From: Panonychus citri
Taxonomy: Eukaryota > Arthropoda > Arachnida > Trombidiformes > Tetranychidae
Direction of reading: 5' to 3'
DNA: 64,000 nucleotides
Assembly: GCF_014898815.1 (NCBI RefSeq)
Contig: NW_026515513.1
Location: 806,001 to 870,000, forward strand
In this document: in pieces, positions 21,340 to 31,555 of the stretch
How the letters are laid out: each line of letters opens with the position of its first letter
How positions within the stretch are numbered: the stretch's first letter is position 1
The notes under the pieces: generated by a model
What the model saw: the letters and a program-made list of their open reading frames with translations, nothing else
What the model was told of the DNA's origin: nothing
Database searches by the model: none
Program-made: the position numbers and the translations under genes

Positions 21340-21820
21340 TCAATTCAGAAAAACTCGTTTCACGAACCAATTTTTATGCTTTATATTCAAACGACATCCA
21401 GCAAATAAAAAGATTCTATTTGCTCGAAACTGATAGAGCTGAAGTATCTTTTGAGGGTTACGAATTTTCTTTATTGGAAAAATTTGTAAAATCTCATCGT
21501 CTTTAGTCTGAGTGATGGATGAAAATTGAAGGCAAAGTCTAGTTTCACATTCTTTATCAGAAAGAATCTTTGGGTCACCATACCGATGGATATCACGACT
21601 TTCAACCCAAAGAATTAGATTTGGTTCTCTTGAGAACAAAACTACATTTAGGGCTGAAGATTAAGTGATAATGAACAATGTCTTTATAACGAAGATGAGT
21701 TGAAACTTGTAAATTATTTGAATTATCAAAACGGGAAAATCCGTCTAACAGCATTCAACCAAGTCCCGTCAGTCAAGTCAATATAGGCCATCATTTTGTG
21801 TAGCTCCAGCTTGATAAAGC
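21340..21820 (-). pseudogene. Decayed BIR-domain (IAP-like) gene copy
   Basis: Minus-strand pieces align with the copy at 37539-38003: MMAYIDLTD...WLNAV near the 5' end, then, after several stops, DIVHYHLIFSPKCSFVLK (end of a BIR domain, with the H-x6-C spacing) and REPNLILWVESRDIHRYGDPK. The central Cys-x2-Cys part is destroyed here. The BIR assignment rests on the better preserved sister copy. Several frameshifts and stops; not functional. Confidence 0.5.
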
Positions 21821-22955
21821 GATGAGCGTGATAAAGTTTTAAACAGCTGAGCATCTTCGATGGCTAATTCTTCATAACCGGTAAAAAAATTTTATTAGTC
21901 TCGAGAAAAAAGACAAATAATATAAGTTTAATTTGAAGTTTTATTCAAAAAAGTGTTTTGTAAATTAACTTTTCTCTTCATCGACTCAATAAAATTGGAG
22001 TGATTTTTCCAATTTTCATGATCAATTTGAGATGATTACACTTGACGAACCAAATTTTTACATTAGTAAATTCGTTGCAATCAACAAGACATTCAATATA
22101 GTTGGATTGAAAATGACCGAGGATACTGAAGGCTTATTGCCCTTGAATTCACCTTTTGTAGATCTTGCCTTTTAGATTATCAGAATTGGCACAACTTCGA
22201 GTGTCCCGCGAGATGTGGTTTAGCCTTAAACCGCAGCTATCTACGACATAGCGGTCCAATTTGAACAAATACATTTAGAAAATTGATGGTTCAATGTCCA
22301 GATAAAAAATGCAATCAGATTATGACGAAGATACATGGTTAACGTCCAAAGAACGCATCATTCTCATGTACAGAAGTAAGGATTAACGTGAAAAAATTTT
22401 TGGAATTGGGTGAATAGATCAAAAGCCTATTGATTTATAGTAATCTAGAAAGGCCTCAGCTATAGTTATACATAATGTAACAGGTTCGATTCGAGAATGA
22501 ACAATATCGAGAACAGTTTAACTTATACTTAAGTTTTAAACGAAACTTTTATTGTTGATTAACATTAAACTTTGTTCGAAAACTTTTATAACTTTACTTT
22601 AATTTTATTGATTAACTTGATTGTTGATTGGGTAAGTTTAGAACAAAGAGAGAGAGAGAGAAAGTCAACTTCTTCACTGAAGTTGTTCTTTTTCTTGTCG
22701 AGGATCGGAACTTAATGATTATTTTTTGATTTTTCTTTTATATATTTTTTTTGTAAGAGAAGAAAGAGAAGAAAAAGAAAGAGAAGGAGAAAGAGAGATG
22801 ATAAATTTTTATCATCATCATAAATTAATTTTTATTGTTTTCATGGTAAAAAACCTTACCTTAAACCTTAAAACATTATTACTTCCGTTATTACGGGAAG
22901 TAATGATCGTTTAATAGTAATAAATTTTATTACACATAAGATTGCAAAAAAGAGG
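21821..22955. other. Non-coding AT-rich DNA with (GA)n tracts
   Basis: GA-rich runs near 22647-22665 and 22755-22800. A short stem ATTACTTCC...GGGAAGTAAT near 22880. No gene recognised. Confidence 0.4.
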
Positions 22956-23328
22956 TCAACGATCCCTAACGGTATTATAAACAACATAAAAATTGTATTC
23001 AGTCGCAGTACAGTAAACCACTTTGATGGTTAAAACTTTAATCAAGAGCAGACTGAAAATCGTAATTTGCGTTGGAAGTTCAAATGTTTGATGTATCAAA
23101 AGATATAAATCAACGTAACTAAGTATTTCTTGATCGATTAGTGATTCGTGTGCAGATTGAATCATAAAAGATCTATGTCTCAAGGGGAATTGCCATAAAC
23201 TAATGAACAAAATCAATATTATTTACGTGTTGACAGGAACCAGCCAAGGTACTTGGGTGAGGCGTAGTGGAAGAGTTCAGGAAAGAGAATCGGCTAAGAT
23301 GAAAACGATGTGAAAGGCTATCACTATA

Positions 23329-24130
23329 ATGGATAATAGGATAGATGGTTCGGATTCAGACTCAAGTTATGATTTGGCTGGAACACCGGGAATAGTACCT
23401 TCTCCAAGTCAACAACAAGGCAGATCTTCAGGGTTTCTTGTAAATTCCGATTATATAGGGGTTTTCGAGGAAGAATTTGGAACTAGCCGTGGTGGTGATA
23501 GGGATAATTGTAATAACGGTAATAATGGCGATGGTGATAACAATAATCATGATGATGGTAATGATGGTGGCGATAATGGCGGAAGTGATAGTGGTAGTAG
23601 TCGGAGTGATGAAAGAGAAACTCATAGTGATACTTCCACTGAGAATAATGAGGAATCGACTCTACCAATTGTATCAGGGAAAAGACGAAAAGAAAAAAAA
23701 AGAAGACGAAAAGAAAAAACTGTAGTGGTACAACGAGTAGAGGTAGCTAATGCTCTAATGCAGAGTTGTCCTGTCGATACACCAAATTACGTCCGTTTTC
23801 CAGATGGAAGAGTAAGGAAAGGAATAACCTATGGTCGAACAGCCGCATTTTAGGATAGATTTACGAATGGTAAAGATCTGGCGGATATGCAAGAGATGGC
23901 ATTAGATGAACAGAATAAATAGATTAAAGAATCGACAGCCAACAAGGAAGGTTTAACTTTGATTGAGCAAGAAAAGGAAGTACAGGAATATTTGGATTCT
24001 CATCCGATTTTATATGAGTGTGTCTATTGTGGAACAAGGGACGAGTCCTTAAAATATCTTAAACAGCATGTATTTGGTCGTAGGAGATCTGCGAAAGATA
24101 AGTATAAGAAAAACGCTTGTGGTGTTTGAT
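23329..24130 (+). pseudogene. Acidic low-complexity protein with C-terminal zinc-finger-like motif, broken
   Basis: The frame from ATG 23329 gives a 174-residue product with an Asp/Asn/Gly run (about 58-90), a basic cluster KRRKEKKRRRKEK (about 119-131) and NYVRFPDGRVRKGITYGR near the end. In the same frame beyond the stop at 23851-23853 the text continues (DRFTNGKDLADMQEMALDEQ, a TAG, then EYLDSHPILYECVYCGTRD and KYLKQHVFGRRR), so two stops interrupt one longer coding sequence. The Cys-x2-Cys and distant His could form a zinc finger. The 3' end meets the gypsy gag fragment at about 24130. I do not recognise the family. Confidence 0.4.
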
Positions 24131-24131
24131 G

Positions 24132-24453
24132 TGCTGATCTAAATCCAAGTGCAATCGCTGTCACGAGTTTGGCTCCTTTAAAACTTGGCCAGGTTCGAAT
24201 TTCACTATTCTTGGTTTCTTCCAACCATGCTTGTAGGTCATGCCCTAAGAAACAACCGATTTTGTTGAATCGATCATCATCACTCCAATCAGACTATGTT
24301 GTTTTATTTTCGAAAGTAGATAACCACTCATGAACATTCATGAATGATGGACCTACAAACGGATGAATTTGTATGGGAGTTTGGAAGGTTCGGTTCATTG
24401 TCTTGGTAAAGTCTTCTAAAGTGTATAGAATCTGATTATTTTCACTCATTGTT
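24132..24453 (-). pseudogene. Gypsy gag fragment
   Basis: From ATG 24453 (MSENNQILYTLEDF) to the truncation. The frame reads FVGPSFMNVHEWLSTFENK, a TAG stop near 24292, then SDWSDDDRFNKIGCFLGHDL, QAWLEETKNSEIRTWPSFKG. This is the retrotransposon gag (capsid) signature of W-L-x-x-F followed by A-x-x-W and W-x-x-F-K. Loss of the downstream part and the in-frame stop make it non-functional. Confidence 0.65.
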
Positions 24454-24463
24454 GAAAATGCGG

Positions 24464-24483
24464 ATCCCACCTCTGCCACCAAT
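24464..24483 (-). promoter_or_regulatory. Gypsy primer-binding site (tRNA-Leu-like)
   Basis: Two bases after the LTR end the minus strand reads TGGTGGCAGAGGTGGGATCC. This is complementary to a tRNA 3' end of the GGATCCCACCTCTGCCACCA type, as in leucine tRNAs. Confidence 0.65.
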
Positions 24484-25005
24484 TGTAACGTAAAAAAATA
24501 CTTGATGAGTGATAAATGAATTAAATAAAGTGAGGACACAATAAGAAGAACTTTAACTAATATAATTGAACTTTTATTATCCAATGGTTGATTAAATGAT
24601 TGTAATGAATTACACAGATTATTGGAATGGGTTAACTTAATTAAAAGGATGATGAGATCTATTATAATGTTTTAACTTGAATGTTGTGATGATTCTAAAA
24701 GAAGTGAACATTCTATTAGTAAGTGATCTGGTTTTATACAGGATCATCGAGAGTCACGAGTGTCTCGTGAGTCGAAGGTTTATTCATCTTTGTCGGTTAG
24801 TAATAAAGATTTAGGTTGATTAGTAGTTAATGATTATGATCCAAATATAGTAAAGACCATATATTGATTAACACAAGTTATTGATTATGGAAGGAAGTAA
24901 TCCTAAATGAGGGTTAATTGGTTATTGATTATTGATAATGGACGGATTTATCCTTGTACGGGTTTGTTACCAGTGATGAATAATTAGATCGAAATTTACG
25001 TTACA
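24484..25005 (-). repeat. Solo-side LTR of the gypsy fragment
   Basis: 522 bp with terminal inverted repeat TGTAACGTAAA / TTTACGTTACA, placed exactly next to the primer site. Confidence 0.8.
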
Positions 25006-25337
25006 GTAGTATAGATGTTGAGTAATTTTATTAACGCATTAAATATCATTGTTAAGGTATCAATGAGGTTAAAGATCATTAGTGAACATTAAAGATGATT
25101 TACAATTGTTAAATTACCCTGAGCGAAAAGAAAGAAACGTTTTCGTTCATTCATTCATTTATGAAAAAATATAATTGTTGTGGAATAGAAAAAACCTTTA
25201 AATCATTATCACCGTTAAATTTCTTTAATGATTATTTAGACAACTAAATAGCTTTAAGGAGAGACAGAAAACTGGGTTGAGAAGTGGGTTAATGGTGTGT
25301 GGAGGAGAGAAGAAAAAGAAATTAGTTTGAGGGTTAA

Positions 25338-25490
25338 TTTGCAAATGAAGAAAAGTTAATTTGTAGAAAAAGAGGGAGAAAGAAATTTGGGAAGAAAGAG
25401 AAAGAGGAAAAAAGAAAGGCTAACAGGGGGAAGACTCAAAGAGAAAATGTGCCAGAGGTGTATGCTTTTCCCCTGTTGAAACAACCATGT
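25338..25490 (+). repeat. Dispersed purine-rich repeat, copy 2
   Basis: Plus-strand homologue, in inverted orientation, of 17770-17945. Shared landmarks are GAAAGAAATTTGGGAAGAAAG and GTGCCAGAG-TGTATGCTTTTCCCC. Confidence 0.7.
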
Positions 25491-25811
25491 ACATTATTCT
25501 AGACTGGGAATAAAATTGAACTTTGATAGGTAACGACTGTTACTGACGGTGATTGAACACAGAGTCAAGAAAAGAAAACATTTTGAGATAAGCTGTTAAC
25601 CCTGTGAGGATACAATGGAGTGATGGTTCAGAAGAGGGGAAATGAATTGAAATGGTCGATTCTTGGACGAAATGGCTCATTGTGCGATACACAAATGCCA
25701 TTGAGAGAACAACAAATTTGAAAGACAAAGAAACAAATTAGAAAAATGATAATCCACAAATTAGTAACGGGAGAAAATAGAAAAGAAATTATAAAAAAAA
25801 ACTCACGGCAC
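25491..25811. other. Spacer before the IAP-like remnant
   Basis: A 62-codon minus-strand frame (25728-25540) shows no family resemblance; nothing else seen. Confidence 0.35.
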
Positions 25812-26303
25812 TGATGAAAAAGATTTTAGAAGAACTAAAACGTTATTTTTCGGTTTTCTCAGTGCTGCTGAACGTCTGAAATCTTTTTTTAATTGGCCAA
25901 GACCAGAAATAGATGTTGTTAAGTTGCCTGAAGCTGTTTTTTCTACCAAGGTACAGGAGATAAAGTGTTATGTGCCCATTTTAATCTATGCATACATGAT
26001 TGGCAACTGGATGATGATCCATTGGTTGAACATGCTAGATATAGTAAACGTTGTCATTTCATTTATGTTAAATGTGGAATGGAGTTCATATTCAAATCAG
26101 TTATAACTAAAAGGAAACAACAAGTACCAAAGGCAGTGGTGCCTAAGGATGGTCGTTACAAATGTAAAGTTTGTAAAGAAAAGGAAATTGAATGTATTTT
26201 AAATCTTTGTGAACATGCTGTGTCATGTACTGATTGTATTCTTGAGAAAATAAATTTTCCAATCTGCCAAACCCATATAAAGAAGGTAATGAGAATGTCA
26301 TGA
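25812..26303 (+). pseudogene. Inhibitor-of-apoptosis (IAP) gene fragment: BIR plus C-terminal RING
   Basis: The reading frame shows the BIR start SAAERLKSFFNWP, LPEA, then, after a one-base deletion near 25936 (a G missing before a T run), FFYQGTGDKVLC, a second Cys, DWQLDDDPLVEHARYSKRCHF and EFI. The BIR zinc ligands Cys, Cys, His and Cys are present. About 30 residues later comes the IAP-type RING: YKCKVCKEKEIE, LCEHAVSCTDC, FPICQTHIKKV, to a TGA at 26301-26303. IAPs restrain caspases and ubiquitinate partners through the RING. No start codon or N-terminal BIR is seen. With the frameshift this is a pseudogene fragment, unless the deletion is an error and upstream exons exist. Confidence 0.75.
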
Positions 26304-27426
26304 TTGATTGAAGTAATAGCCTTTGTTTTGAACTCACTCTTAACGATACGAACAATTTCGTGACTAAGGTTATTGAAGATAACTTCGGTATGGGAATGCC
26401 AATGATTGTTAAAACCTCTTAAACTTGTTTCTAAACGAAAGGTTGGACCATCAATATTGTCACAAAATTAATGTTAAAAAAAGGGTTGAATAAATGATAT
26501 AAGATGATTAAAGGTGAATAAGGTGAGAGAGAAAACAACAAACTTTAATTAAACTTAAAACAAAATAATCGATAAAGCACAAATAGAATTAAACTGAAAC
26601 CAAACTTTTGCTCAAACAAACTGTTTTGATGTATTTTCACTCTGACCACTCTTTCTTTCTTTCTCTCTTTTATCCTAAAAACTGGACAAAGGAAGGGGAG
26701 GGAACTTGCGTTTAAGGTCATGACAGATGGTTACTCGGATAAAGGTCATAATTTAACATTAGGGTCTGACAATAAATTATCATAAAACTTGACAGGTCTG
26801 ACTTAAATGAGGGTAATTTATGAGGTTAATCTGCATCTTTGTGCTCTCTATTTTACCTTATTTTATATTCTTAAAGTTAAAATGACTTAACCTTAATCTC
26901 AATTCCGAATGCTCATCCATTTACTTTTCTTGACAACATTAAGTTTAATTACTAAATTTTTATACCTTTTCCCAGGCCTTACATCTCTCTTCACCTTGTG
27001 AACTAACTGAAGTCCCTTTCAGACGATTTATTTTCTTAAGTCTAAACGTAAATCTGCCAATTAATTGTAGGGTCTGACACTGATACTGGATTCATACTTG
27101 TTCTCTGAAAGTGAAAGTCAACTTCAATTGCATAATAATGCCCAATTTTCATAACCAGAAGACATCTCTTACGTTCAATTACGACTAACAATTGATTTCT
27201 AACATTTCCATTGATTTACCATTACAACCTGTTTTAATTTCGCACACTTTTCAAATTAGTTACAACTTTTATCAATAGGTGGCGCCACTTATGTAGTCAA
27301 CCTCCGGCCACAGGTCACTTCCATTTCGGTGTCAGGTCACTTCCACTTCCTGAGTTGTTTCTCTGAATATTGTTTGTTATTTATTTCTTGTTTTTTCTTA
27401 TTTCTTTTTATTAAAATTCAATCAAT
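26304..27426. other. AT-rich region upstream of the small zinc-finger gene
   Basis: No coding frame of note. Direct repeats GGTCACTTCCA at about 27314 and 27336 lie about 100 bp before the next start codon and could be regulatory; that is speculation. Confidence 0.35.
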
Positions 27427-27783
27427 ATGTCTTATATTTTCAAAATGGTGAACAATCTGATTGATTGTATTGAATGCGAAGAACTTTCCGAACCAACTAT
27501 ACCCATTAAACGTTTATCTTCTGAAAGCTACAATAATTGTTTGTCTCCCGATCAGTGGCGAGAAATGCTTTGTGACAAATCAATGAATTTTCGACAGCAT
27601 CGATATACTTGGCTTTGGAATAAAATCCAAGAGAACAAAGGTTTTGGTATTTGGGTTGGTTTCGATGCCACCAAGGACGATTTAAGATGCAGATTTTGCG
27701 GAAAAGTGATTAACTTCCGAGAAACCAAGCGTTGGCAAAATCTCGCTGAGCATCTAGCATATAATCATGCCGAGAAAATTTAA
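27427..27783 (+). CDS. Small single-exon zinc-finger protein (BED/C2H2-like)
   Basis: 118 residues from ATG 27427, preceded by a pyrimidine-rich leader and followed by AATAAA at 27851. The C-terminal part carries CRFCGKVINFRETKRWQNL followed by AEHLAYNH: Cys-x2-Cys and His-x4-His, the ligand set of a BED or C2H2-type zinc finger that usually binds DNA. The middle is Trp-rich (HRYTWLWNKIQENKGFGIWVGF). There is no signal peptide. The frame is intact in a region otherwise full of debris. BED fingers are common in hAT transposases and genes derived from them, so a domesticated or truncated transposon protein is a reasonable alternative to a host regulator. Confidence 0.55.
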   Translation: MSYIFKMVNNLIDCIECEELSEPTIPIKRLSSESYNNCLSPDQWREMLCDKSMNFRQHRYTWLWNKIQENKGFGIWVGFDATKDDLRCRFCGKVINFRETKRWQNLAEHLAYNHAEKI

Positions 27784-28173
27784 ATTCCAGCGAAATGAAC
27801 GCCAGAGCTACTAAAGCTTGGCTTCGAAAATTTTTATTGTTAATTTAAACAATAAAATAATTTCTTTTTGAATAAAATAATTTTTTGAATAAGATTTAAT
27901 TAGATTCGTTTTCCAATTTATTTCCTTTAACCTTTTTCTTGTCCAGGTGATTCTTTATTATGATCCAAATAGATATCGATATTGGATCCCGATATCAATA
28001 CGGATCCTGGCTATTTTAACTAAAAGATAACTATTTTCACGAAATGTATTATTTTTACAGAAAATTGATTAAATTTATGGTCTGACTATTTATTAATGGT
28101 TATTTCGGTGTTTTTAATACCAAATAAAATTAATTAAATTAAATTAAGGATATATTATTGATTTTAACGTGAA

Positions 28174-28405
28174 AAGAATTAAAGGGTGTTAAGGATAAAG
28201 TGTTTAGAATAGGAGGAGCTTCTTCTTAATTTTATTAGGTAAACAAAAGAGATAATCACAATTAAATTGATTCTCAATTGGTCTCTGGTCAAATATCTTT
28301 AAATTATCTTTAAATTATCTCCTGATTGTCTTTTGTTTACCTGATAAAATTAAGAAGAAGCTCCTCCTATTCTAAACACTTTATCCTTAACACCCTTTAA
28401 TTCTT
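28174..28405. repeat. Near-perfect 77-bp inverted repeat with 78-bp loop
   Basis: Arms 28174-28250 and 28329-28405 are reverse complements except for one position (ACCTAATAA versus ACCTGATAA). No target duplication is visible. Could be a foldback/MITE element or a locus for a long hairpin RNA. Confidence 0.92.
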
Positions 28406-28425
28406 GTAAGGAAGGTTGTGAAGCA

Positions 28426-28638
28426 ATGAACGTTAATCATTTAGTTAAATGTGAAAATCATAGAATTGGGAACAAGTGGGAGATTAATGAGAACAATTGG
28501 CAAAACATTAGACAATTAATAAGAAACGTATCAAAAACATTCAAAGCAAAGCTCGCAGAAACTCATCAGCACGAATGCCAACCCAAACCTTCATTGATCA
28601 TATCAAAGTCAAACTTTACTTGTTCACTTTTATCGTGA
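28426..28638 (+). CDS. Short open frame, unknown
   Basis: Seventy codons beginning 20 bp after the palindrome, with CENHRIGNKWEINENNW and a tail with HQHECQ. No family recognised. It may be an exon remnant carried with the palindrome or chance. Confidence 0.2.
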   Translation: MNVNHLVKCENHRIGNKWEINENNWQNIRQLIRNVSKTFKAKLAETHQHECQPKPSLIISKSNFTCSLLS

Positions 28639-28679
28639 TTAAATTTGTTTCTTATTTATATAAATCTTATAAAAAATCA

Positions 28680-28896
28680 CCTAATTCAATCTTCAGTTTC
28701 AATTCAATTACCTTTCTATTGATTCAAATATTCACTATGAAATTTTTATGATTATACTATATAGTTATATAACCAATTCAAGTTCAAGGACAATCACTTT
28801 TTTTGAGCTTTCAATCTATCGATTGAATTTAATTAGTGAATTTTGATTACATGTAAGAATCTCGAAAATTGAATGGAAAATATAGTATTCCCACCA
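28680..28896 (-). repeat. Duplicated 3' flank of the receptor-like gene at 45208
   Basis: Aligns with about 44905-45105 with scattered substitutions and small indels (blocks TTCAAGGACAATCACT, GAGCTTTCAATCTATCGATTG, ATTACATGTAAGAATC). Non-coding 3' sequence duplicated together with the gene fragment. Confidence 0.85.
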
Positions 28897-29421
28897 ATTC
28901 AGTAAACCGAAGAAAATGTTTCATGATAACAAACGAAGATAAAATCTGTTTCTTATGAGGTTATTCCGAAATCGTCAGAGTTTTATAACAAGATGAAGGT
29001 GTGGCGATGATTGCGGTTAAATTGACCGTTAAAATATCTTGTAAACTCGTAACTGGCTCATGTTTATCGGTCACTGTTAGGTCAGTATGAAAACCAGCCA
29101 AGTAAATGGTTCGGAGTGACAACAATGAGATAATAATAAAACCAATGATAAATTTTTGTCTAAACTTGGTGACACTTGGGAGTAAACCATTGAAAACAAT
29201 TGCAATCATTTGATAATAAATTTCTGTATAACAATTAACTGAATTTAAAGGGTTCTCATTTAGTTTTCTTACCATTTTCAATAGAAAGGTAAAAAGTATC
29301 ATCAATAAAAGTGCTGAGAGAGGGTCAACCTCAGCTATATTGGTTAAACAATCAAGTTGGCTGATCTTTAAATTAGATTCGTAGCGAGTTAAAAATATAC
29401 ACGAGGTTTCAATCAATGTTG
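28897..29421 (-). pseudogene. Internal fragment of an ionotropic-receptor-like gene (paralogue of 45208)
   Basis: A 151-codon frame (29416-28961) is nearly identical to residues about 101-250 of the gene at 45208-46509: ETSCIFLTRYESNLKISQLD, membrane segment 1, KFIIGFIIISLLSLRTIY (membrane segment 2), AGFHTDLTVTDKHEPVTSLQ. The 5' end with the S1 half and the 3' half are missing. The similarity stops at 29421 on one side. On the other it jumps directly from receptor sequence to the 3' flank (about 593 bp deleted). It is a dead partial duplicate. Confidence 0.9.
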
Positions 29422-29578
29422 ATTTATCAAAATAACTAAAAACAAGTAACCATGCTTACTGCAATATTGAGAAATCTCGTTAATTGTTTTTTATTTTTTT
29501 ATTTTTTTGTTTTTTTGAAGAGAATATTTTTATATTTCTATAATGCATGAGCAATGACTATTGCAAATTTAACCCAAA

Positions 29579-29951
29579 GCGTTCATATCTGAATTTTGTA
29601 CTGGTAATTTTTCCTTCCCTCAGTATTTTCGTCTTTACTATCAAACAACAGTTACCATGTGGATGTGTGAAGGAAGACAAAGAAGACAAATAAATAAAGG
29701 AGACACTTCGAGCTTTGTCTGAGGAATAATTCTGATTACAGAACAATTAGAAAAATACAGGGCTATTCAACTATTACTCGGCAACCATGATCCCTAGAAA
29801 CTCAAAACTTGAATGAAATGCTCGATTGAAAGACCAAGGGCCTTGATCCAAGATCATTGAAATTCACTTCCCAGTATTTTCAAAATAAGTTTTTTTCTCA
29901 ACAACTTAATCACAATTCTCCGCAATTAATTGCTTTTTTTCAAAGTTATAG
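29579..29951 (+). repeat. Dispersed repeat, copy B (uninterrupted)
   Basis: Matches copy A (8731-9012 plus 15440-15521), here without the copia insertion and without the 41-bp segment between two TTGAAAT direct repeats that copy A retains. It includes TACAGGGCTATTCAACTA at 29756. Confidence 0.88.
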
Positions 29952-30289
29952 ATTAATCTTATGAAATGCTATTTATGTTTCCCTGTAAATAGATTCATCA
30001 AACATTTTACTTTGATATTTCAATTCAAAGTAATTGAATCAAGAAGTCGATATTGTTGTTAATTATTAAGGATCAATCAAACTAATTAAATATTAATTGA
30101 GACTTGAATTTTCAGTAGAATGACGTTAATCACCATTTAAGTTTTATTAATATCGTCGTAATCTTCTTATTTTATTAATTATCTGATCAGTAATTAAATG
30201 GAAATGACAAAAGACCTTTCAATCAACTAATGAGATTAATAAATATCACAAAAGCGTCTAACTTGAGAAAAGTGATTCTCTAAATTGAA
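29952..30289. other. AT-rich upstream region of the receptor-like gene
   Basis: No coding frame. A stop codon (TAA 30281-30283) lies two codons before the receptor ATG, in frame, which fixes the start unless an intron acceptor sits in the last six bases. Confidence 0.5.
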
Positions 30290-31555
30290 ATGAGTGAAAT
30301 TCGAGTTGGCGTTTTTGATAATTCTCATTTTTGGATTTATTATAATTCTAAGACTGTTCTAGGGACAACGGCAGAATATTTCCTTGAAATATTATCATCG
30401 ACTTTCAATGGACTAAATATGACTTTTGTACCTATCGAAGATCCAATTGGAGCCAAATGTTTCTCTAATGGCTCATGTACGAAATCATTGTACGATCTTC
30501 AGATTGGTAATATTGATTACATTCTACCAACAGCTCTAAGTGATCTGAACAGTACTGGAATTAATTTGACCACTGCCTCGATAGCCGCTGAAGATGGTTG
30601 TAATTTAGGCTATAAGAAAAAGCTTAAGGTCAATGTCGCGTACTCGACATTTGTTGACTTTGTATTTGTATTCGGTCCTTGGTTCTGGTTAACAATATTC
30701 TTTCTGGTGAATATTTTATCTTTTATCCTTTACATAACAAATAAAAGTTATTCAAGATCTTCAATCAATAAGATGGAAATTATTTGGATACAAATCAAAC
30801 TACTTTCGAATCAAAACTTTAATCGATCACTGATTAGTTCTAATAAAATTCTGTTGGCCGTCTTTATGTTAACTTCACTTTCAACGATAATTATATTTTC
30901 AACTTCGTTAAAAACTGATCTCATCTCTAACGTCGAGAGTCTTAAACTGGAAACTTTAGAAGATATTTTAAAATATAACTATAAACCTCTTGTTCAAGAG
31001 AATTCACCCTGTATGTTTCGAATTCAAAATGATAATCTACCAATTTCTCGCCGAATTTCGGAAAAGTTAACAATTTTCCGGTGGGGAAGTCAAAATACTG
31101 AGGAGTTTTATAAATTCGCCCAACTAAAACAATACGCAGAGATAAACTTCACTCCAATAATGGAAATTTTCAAAAGTTATGATTGTACTTTAGATCGTGG
31201 TGATCATTGGACTGAGCCATATGATATATCAATAGTTCCAATGTTCAAATCACAGTATAGCTTTCTAATCAATAAGATAAATCGACAAAATATTAGTAAA
31301 ATTATATTCAATCGAAGTTATAAAGCATTCGAAGCTGGACTTATGTATAGTCGGATAGTTTATCGAATACGATTGAAATGTTTTGGTCTTCTACGAGCAC
31401 CTTTTTCATGTATGAATCGAATAGACGAAACTCGTGTCTCATTCGTAGCAATCACATTCAGTTACCTTCTTATTCCATTCATTACTCTGCTATCAGGAAT
31501 TTCAATTGCCTCTTCCATTGTAATAGGTGATTTCATTAATTTCTCACTGAATTAA
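30290..31555 (+). CDS. Ionotropic-receptor-like protein (divergent IR/iGluR fold)
   Basis: Single exon, 421 residues. Layout: S1 half from the very N-terminus (EIRVGVFD; FLEILSSTFNGLNMTF), Cys pair KCFSNGSC (57 and 63), LQIGNIDYILPTALSDL, then the conserved EDGCNLGYKKKLKVN block (101-115). Membrane segment 1 is at about 126-150 (FVFGPWFWLTIFFLVNIL), a pore-like amphipathic stretch at 160-178, membrane segment 2 at about 187-208 (ending IFSTSLKTDLIS, comparable with the TM2 end of ionotropic receptors). S2 has the NSPCMFRIQND and RSYKAFEAGLMYSRIVYRIR motifs, and the last membrane segment is at about 389-412. The order matches ionotropic chemosensory receptors, which are cation channels. No N-terminal signal peptide is visible. 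Ligand unknown. Intact copy; the family assignment is by architecture, not by a search. Confidence 0.68.
   Translation: MSEIRVGVFDNSHFWIYYNSKTVLGTTAEYFLEILSSTFNGLNMTFVPIEDPIGAKCFSNGSCTKSLYDLQIGNIDYILPTALSDLNSTGINLTTASIAAEDGCNLGYKKKLKVNVAYSTFVDFVFVFGPWFWLTIFFLVNILSFILYITNKSYSRSSINKMEIIWIQIKLLSNQNFNRSLISSNKILLAVFMLTSLSTIIIFSTSLKTDLISNVESLKLETLEDILKYNYKPLVQENSPCMFRIQNDNLPISRRISEKLTIFRWGSQNTEEFYKFAQLKQYAEINFTPIMEIFKSYDCTLDRGDHWTEPYDISIVPMFKSQYSFLINKINRQNISKIIFNRSYKAFEAGLMYSRIVYRIRLKCFGLLRAPFSCMNRIDETRVSFVAITFSYLLIPFITLLSGISIASSIVIGDFINFSLN

Larger units (their letters stand above)
24132..25005 (-). mobile_element. Ty3/gypsy-type LTR element, 5' fragment
   Basis: Minus strand: complete 5' LTR (25005-24484), primer site, then the start of gag, truncated at about 24132. 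No protease, RT or second LTR is present in the window. Probably a decayed or recombined insertion. Confidence 0.75.

Noticed and set aside
23428..23725. Ile/Thr/Val- and His/Tyr-rich frames opposite or beside the acidic gene
   Set aside because: Frames over (GAT/GGT)n low-complexity DNA.
28174..28405. CRISPR array or terminator
   Set aside because: A single palindrome in eukaryotic DNA; no spacer-repeat structure anywhere in the window.
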